NCBI RefSeq assembly: GCF_002933855.1
Contig: NZ_BFAQ01000023.1
Coordinates: forward strand, 1 to 64,000
Length of the DNA stretch: 64,000 nucleotides
DNA from: Vibrio penaeicida
Lineage (GTDB): Bacteria; Pseudomonadota; Gammaproteobacteria; Enterobacterales; Vibrionaceae
Direction: 5' to 3'
Part shown: piece by piece, positions 59,742-64,000 of the stretch
How positions within the stretch are numbered: the stretch's first letter is position 1
How the letters are laid out: each line of letters starts with the position of its first letter
Translations under genes and position numbers: made by a program
Notes under the pieces: model-generated
What the model saw: only the letters and a program-made list of their open reading frames with translations
Database searches by the model: none
What the model was told of the DNA's origin: nothing

Positions 59742-61382
59742 ATGAGCCGTACTACGTATCATTTTTTCGCTTACCTTACCGCTGCGTTGTGTTCACTCAG
59801 CTCAAAGGAAATAGCCGCCTCACCACAAACCGTTAACGTGGGTTTACGTTGGGTTCACCAATTTCAGTTTGCTGGTTATTACGCAGCAATTGATCAAGGC
59901 TACTACGCAGAAAAAGGGCTTCACATTAACTTGGTGGAAGGCTCACCCACATTGGATGTTACTGAAGAAGTGCTTTCCGGTACGTTGGATTTTGGTGTAG
60001 GGAATGGTGAACTTGTTCTTCAGCGTTTAAAAGGAAAGCCACTGGTTGCTATTGCGGCGACTTTTCAATATTCGCCATCTGTATTACTGACTCTTGAAGC
60101 TTCGGGTATAAGAACACCCAAAGATTTAGAAGGTAAACGAATCATGACCTTAAATGGTCAGATGTACCCTTCCTATCTATCAATGTTAACGTCCGTAGGT
60201 ACGGATGTTTCTACCATAAGAATTCAAAAATCTTCGTTTGATGTGCAAGACCTCATTGACGGTAAAGTCGATGCCTTTAATGCCTATTTACCCAATGAAC
60301 CCTATCTGCTTAAAAAACAAAACATCCGCTTCAATATCCTCGATCCTAGAGCGTATGGCGTCGATTTTTATAGTGATTTTATTTTTACACGCGATTCATT
60401 AATCAAACAAAATCCACAATTAGTAGACCAATTCCGGGAAGCAACACTTCGAGGATGGCGATACGCTCTCGACAACCCTGAAGAAATCATTCAAATAATC
60501 CAAAGTAAATACAACAACGAAAAGACACTCGACGAATTACGCTACGAAGCGCTCGCTATTTCCAATCTCGTCCGTTCAGATCTGGTTGATATTGGCTACA
60601 TCAATGAAAGCCGAATTGAAAAAATGGCCGCTATATTGATCCAAGAGAATTTAGTTGATGATCTTTACCATCTTGACGGACTGGTGTATCACGCTGAGAA
60701 GGAACAAATTGCTGACGCTCGGAAAAAGGTGTTCTGGTTATCGTTGGTACTTATTTCTCTTACTGGCGTATGCACCATTCTGATGCTTCTAATGCGCCGC
60801 TTAAAGCAAGAAATGGCCAGCAGGAAAAAAGTCGAAGAACAGCTTCGCCACCTCGCTTCGGTTGATCCTCTCACGAGCCTCTACAATCGACGAATGTTTG
60901 CTAGCTTGATGGAAAAAGCCACGAACATCGCTCGCAGAACACAAATACCCTATAGCTTGGTTATTCTCGATATTGACCTATTCAAAGCGATCAATGACCA
61001 ACACGGTCATAACACTGGCGATAAAGTGATCGTGGGCGTTGCTGATACGATAAAAAATGTTGCGAGGAGCTGTGATGTCTGTGCCCGCTTCGGGGGCGAA
61101 GAGTTTATTATCCTGTTGCCTGACACCGATTTACTAGGTGCGACTTCTTTTGCTTCAAGGCTACAGGAAAGAGTCAATCATCAACCTTTTTATTCTGAAG
61201 ATGATCAAACTTTTTGGGTAACATGCTCGTTTGGTGTCGTGGAGTGGAATCTTACAATGAGTCTTGATGAACTCATATCAAGAGCTGACGACGCCCTCTA
61301 CGATGCAAAAAGAAGTGGAAGAGATAAGATTTGTACCTTTCGCAATAATGCCGAGAAAACGCTAGAGCCCATTGAAGCCTAG
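59742..61382 (+). CDS. NMT1/THI5-like periplasmic sensor fused to GGDEF diguanylate cyclase
   Basis: The protein has 546 residues. A signal/anchor segment (about 5-26) leads to a periplasmic solute-binding domain of the NMT1/THI5/SsuA type (VGLRWVHQFQFAGYYAAIDQGYYAEKGL). One membrane helix lies near 330-352 (VFWLSLVLISLTGVCTILMLLM). The cytoplasmic GGDEF domain begins DPLTSLYNRRMF, with active site GGEEF near 450 and an intact inhibitory RxxD motif (RSCD) five residues before. It should make cyclic-di-GMP in response to a periplasmic ligand, perhaps a pyrimidine/thiamine-like or sulfonate compound. It neighbours qrr, divergent from it, so biofilm/quorum linkage is possible. Confidence 0.9.
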   Translation: MSRTTYHFFAYLTAALCSLSSKEIAASPQTVNVGLRWVHQFQFAGYYAAIDQGYYAEKGLHINLVEGSPTLDVTEEVLSGTLDFGVGNGELVLQRLKGKPLVAIAATFQYSPSVLLTLEASGIRTPKDLEGKRIMTLNGQMYPSYLSMLTSVGTDVSTIRIQKSSFDVQDLIDGKVDAFNAYLPNEPYLLKKQNIRFNILDPRAYGVDFYSDFIFTRDSLIKQNPQLVDQFREATLRGWRYALDNPEEIIQIIQSKYNNEKTLDELRYEALAISNLVRSDLVDIGYINESRIEKMAAILIQENLVDDLYHLDGLVYHAEKEQIADARKKVFWLSLVLISLTGVCTILMLLMRRLKQEMASRKKVEEQLRHLASVDPLTSLYNRRMFASLMEKATNIARRTQIPYSLVILDIDLFKAINDQHGHNTGDKVIVGVADTIKNVARSCDVCARFGGEEFIILLPDTDLLGATSFASRLQERVNHQPFYSEDDQTFWVTCSFGVVEWNLTMSLDELISRADDALYDAKRSGRDKICTFRNNAEKTLEPIEA

Positions 61383-61433
61383 CTTGTTCACTTATTAGCT
61401 AAACAAGCAGACGACAGTGAAAACCCAGCAAAT

Positions 61434-61664
61434 CTAAGCAATGCTGGTTTCTTTTATTTCCGTATTTACCGGACTGCAGTATTCTTGATTGCATACTCGA
61501 CAGTAAAGCCTTTGTTCCATTTTATGGTAGTTATCACCATTAAAAATTTGGAACATCACTTGATTAGCCTTTTCCAACAGCGTTGTACATTGCGGTGTGG
61601 TTTTGCACATAATGGCTTTATGGTGGGTCTTCTTCTCACACGCTTCACAATATACCTTAGGCAT
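61434..61664 (-). CDS. Small zinc-ribbon-like protein
   Basis: The protein has 76 residues from an ATG preceded by AAAGGAAACCAGTA, a strong site. Two CxxC pairs (YCEACEKKT near the start and YCRVCNQEYC near residue 54-61), with two more Cys (MCKTTPQC) between, suggest a zinc-binding ribbon. Hydrophilic, no signal peptide. I recognise no named family; such small Cys-rich proteins are common in Vibrio. It is convergent with the GGDEF gene, 51 bp away. Confidence 0.7.
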   Translation of the reverse strand: MPKVYCEACEKKTHHKAIMCKTTPQCTTLLEKANQVMFQIFNGDNYHKMEQRLYCRVCNQEYCSPVNTEIKETSIA

Positions 61665-61872
61665 TACTGGTTTCCTTTTAGCACTTTTGAACTAATTAGA
61701 CCTAATTAGAACAAACCTGTTCGCTATTATTAATTCTGAAACTAATATTTGTGGTGGACGTAACATATTTGCCGAACTTAACACTCACCGAACACTATTA
61801 TTGTGCTTAGTGTCATAATAAAAATGTTTTGTTTCAGGAAAATACGATATCTAGTACTTTATACCCAATAAA

Positions 61873-61900
61873 AAACGCCCTCGGATGAACGAGGGCGTTT
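61873..61900 (-). terminator. Terminator of putP
   Basis: AAACGCCCTCG (61873-61883) / CGAGGGCGTTT (61890-61900), 11-bp perfect stem, loop GATGAA; followed on the minus strand by TTATTGGG after a short T-run. Confidence 0.88.
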
Positions 61901-61941
61901 GCGCTTTACAAGAAAGAATCTGTTCCTAAGAACTGCCGCTC

Positions 61942-63432
61942 TTAGTCAAGTTCCTTCAGTTGCTTTTCAAACTTGGCATGCTGCGCTTTCACTTCATCAG
62001 AAGGTTCGCCTGTTGCAATGCTAACCGCAACGATAGAGATCGTTGACAATATGATCCCAGGTACAATTTCGTACACGTCAAACCAACCGCCTGAAAGCTG
62101 TTTCCATACCACAATCGTGATACCACCGACCAAAATACCCGCAAGAGCACCGTTGCGATTCATACCTACCCAGAAAAGGCTCAATACGATTGCAGGTCCA
62201 AACGCGGCACCAAAGCCAGCCCACGCGTAAGAAACTAACCCAAGAACAGAACTGTCTGGGTTCATCGCGAGGAACAACGCAACAAGTGACAGCAAGATAA
62301 CCGCAATTCGACCAACGGTGACAACTTGCTCAGGTGAGGCTTCGTTATTAAACACTTGTTTGTAGAAGTCTTCAGCTAAAGCTGATGAAGATACAAGCAA
62401 CTGAGAATCCGCTGTACTCATGATCGCCGCTAGAATCGCAGCCAACAGAATGCCCGCGATCACTGGGTGGAAAATAGCATTAACAAGCAGCATGAAGATT
62501 TTCTCTCCATCAGCTAAATCATTACCTTGTCCATTCAGATAAACCAATCCAACCAAGCCCACTAACATAGCGCCGACCATTGATAGTGCCGACCAAATAA
62601 CCGCGATGCGACGAGCCGTGTCGAGATCTTTGTTGCTTCTTGATGCTTTGAAACGAGCCAAAATATGCGGCTGACCAAAGTAACCCAAACCCCATGCCGC
62701 CAACGAAATGATCGCTATGGCAGTCAGTGGCTCACCTTTAGAGTCATTCCACAAGGTCAGAAGCTCAGGGTTAATGCTTTTCAGGTCTTCAGTCAGTTGA
62801 CCAAGTCCTCCATCCATTGCGGCAATAGGTACAATAAGAAGCGCAGCTGCCATCAGCAAGCCTTGAACTAAATCCGTCCAAGAAACCGCTAAGAATCCAC
62901 CAAACAAGGTGTAAGACACCACACAAACTGTCCCGATGATCACCGCTGTCGTGTAATCCAACCCGAATACCGTTTCAAACAACTTGCCGCCTGCAACCAA
63001 GCCAGAGCTGGTATAAAAGAGGAAGAACAAAAGGATAAAGAAAGCAGAGATCGTCTGAATCAATTTCGAATTATCTTGGAATCGACGCGATAAGAATTCA
63101 GGTAGCGTTAACGCATCAGTTGTAATGCTATAAGTACGCAGGCGCTTAGCGTTGATAAGCCAGTTTGCCCATGTTCCTAATAGCAGGCCACCGGCAAGCC
63201 AAAATGCTTCAATACCTGCAGCATAGGCATAACCTGGTAGGCCAAGAAGCAACCATCCACTCATATCTGACGCACCTGCGGAAAGCGCAGCTGGCCAAGG
63301 TCCTAGTGAACGACCACCCAAAAAGTAATCACTTGAATTTGAAGTACGCTTGTAAGCAATAACGCCAATTGCAAGCATCAAAATAAGATACGCAATAAAG
63401 GTACCGGTAATAGCAAAGCTATTCTCGATCAT
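61942..63432 (-). CDS. putP: Sodium/proline symporter
   Basis: The protein has 496 residues with about 13 membrane segments of the SSS family. Diagnostic parts are SNSSDYFLGGRSLGPWPAALSAGASDMSGWLLLGLPGYAYAAG (Na+/proline site), GLGYFGQPHILARFKA, and ADSQLLVSSSALAEDFYK. It imports proline with Na+ for catabolism by PutA and for osmoprotection. It lies 88 bp downstream of putA on the same strand, the usual Vibrio putAP order. A terminator follows. Confidence 0.95.
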   Translation of the reverse strand: MIENSFAITGTFIAYLILMLAIGVIAYKRTSNSSDYFLGGRSLGPWPAALSAGASDMSGWLLLGLPGYAYAAGIEAFWLAGGLLLGTWANWLINAKRLRTYSITTDALTLPEFLSRRFQDNSKLIQTISAFFILLFFLFYTSSGLVAGGKLFETVFGLDYTTAVIIGTVCVVSYTLFGGFLAVSWTDLVQGLLMAAALLIVPIAAMDGGLGQLTEDLKSINPELLTLWNDSKGEPLTAIAIISLAAWGLGYFGQPHILARFKASRSNKDLDTARRIAVIWSALSMVGAMLVGLVGLVYLNGQGNDLADGEKIFMLLVNAIFHPVIAGILLAAILAAIMSTADSQLLVSSSALAEDFYKQVFNNEASPEQVVTVGRIAVILLSLVALFLAMNPDSSVLGLVSYAWAGFGAAFGPAIVLSLFWVGMNRNGALAGILVGGITIVVWKQLSGGWFDVYEIVPGIILSTISIVAVSIATGEPSDEVKAQHAKFEKQLKELD

Positions 63433-63519
63433 ATAAAACTCCTCGTTTTATTATTTTTATTCCATGTTGCTTCACCCTAATTTGAATACACAATTGAGGG
63501 AGAAGCGGGCATGAACTGG

Positions 63520-64000
63520 CTAGTGGCCGTCGCTCCCGAGCTCAAGCAAGGTCGCGTTTCCACCGACTGCCGTTATATTGATGGTGCGCGTTCGCTCAGT
63601 CACGAAGCGCAAAGCAAGGTATGGATCTAATGCTGTCGGCAGACCGACAAGATCCGTTTCACTAATAAACGAAACGATGGCACCGTTTCGATTGGATAAA
63701 CTTCGGTTAAGAAGAATTTCTTGTTCTGGAGAACCAACAAAACCTAAAGCACGAACATCGCACTCTAAAATTTCCTGAGCGGATTCTCGCGGAATAACCT
63801 GTAAAACATGAGCAGGTAATGAAGTACTCGATATCGCTTGCGCAATAGCCTGCATGTAGACTTCATCATCCGAGCTCAAAATAACAGCGTTGCCAGCTAA
63901 TAAAGCACAGATTAACTGCGCCGTAATAGCCTGTCGCCCGGTGTCGGACGATTCATCTTGAAGTAACAAACAAACGCCTCTGCCTGCAGTGTAAAGTTCA
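63520..64000 (-). CDS. putA: Bifunctional proline dehydrogenase/P5C dehydrogenase PutA, C-terminal part (truncated by window edge)
   Basis: The visible 160 residues are the 3' end of putA; the frame stays open to position 64000 (ELYTAGRGVCLLLQDESSD). RFVTERTRTINITAVGGNATLLELG is the typical C-terminal end of PutA. The part seen belongs to the aldehyde-dehydrogenase-like C-terminal domain region (CTD). PutA oxidises proline to glutamate at the membrane, and in many gammaproteobacteria also regulates the put genes when it carries an N-terminal RHH domain, which is outside the window. An internal ATG at 63969 is not the start. Confidence 0.93.
   Translation of the reverse strand, partial: ELYTAGRGVCLLLQDESSDTGRQAITAQLICALLAGNAVILSSDDEVYMQAIAQAISSTSLPAHVLQVIPRESAQEILECDVRALGFVGSPEQEILLNRSLSNRNGAIVSFISETDLVGLPTALDPYLALRFVTERTRTINITAVGGNATLLELGSDGH

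Overview
The window looks like a stretch of a Vibrio chromosome. The evidence is a Qrr quorum-sensing small RNA behind a sigma-54 promoter, a thermolabile-hemolysin-type phospholipase, a vibriolysin-type M4 protease and an M28 aminopeptidase that both carry PPC domains, an ectABC-ask / proVWX / cosR compatible-solute locus, and an alternative oxidase gene preceded by an NsrR-type palindrome. I saw no transposase, integrase, tRNA, rRNA or CRISPR array.

Layout. Positions 1-9318 hold a secreted-hydrolase block: a separately encoded propeptide-like protein followed by a metzincin protease, an M28 aminopeptidase, an M4 protease and a periplasmic Ntn amidase, in AT-rich surroundings with long leaders. 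Positions 9583-18937 hold a catalase, a small outer-membrane barrel, a DASS-type anion transporter with a LysR regulator, an MscS channel, an HD hydrolase with an HTH protein, and a short lipid/membrane cluster (PlsC, membrane protein, alpha/beta hydrolase). Positions 19303-29268 hold a lipoprotein, two MFS transporters, a nitroreductase, several esterases and an AraC regulator.

Positions 29324-37833 are an osmoprotection module: ectoine synthesis (ectABC plus the dedicated aspartokinase), the divergent glycine-betaine/proline ABC transporter proVWX, and a CosR-like MarR regulator. The module is bounded by a 143-bp direct repeat (142/143 identical) made of the 3' end of soxR. The intact soxR lies on the right and only its 3' fragment on the left. 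This is the footprint expected if the module entered, or could leave, by recombination at soxR.

Positions 38208-49936 are mixed: MFS pump, flavin reductase, fasciclin protein, tlh, azoreductase, GST, a bilobal aspartic protease, an alpha/beta hydrolase with a LysR gene, and aox. Positions 50124-57540 hold what I judge the least conventional system: a glutamate-synthase-like protein of 1818 residues with an altered Fe-S cysteine spacing and a C-terminal extension of about 260 residues. It sits in an operon with an orphan CysJ-type diflavin reductase instead of GltD, and a perfect Fur-like palindrome overlaps its predicted promoter. Positions 57766-64000 hold a DUF445 protein, an Lrp regulator, qrr, a periplasmic-sensor diguanylate cyclase, a small zinc-ribbon-like protein, putP and the 3' end of putA.

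The genes suggest a marine heterotroph that digests protein and lipid extracellularly, copes with salt, nitric oxide and peroxide stress, and runs a LuxO-Qrr quorum circuit. Functions are read from motifs and family knowledge; no database search was run.
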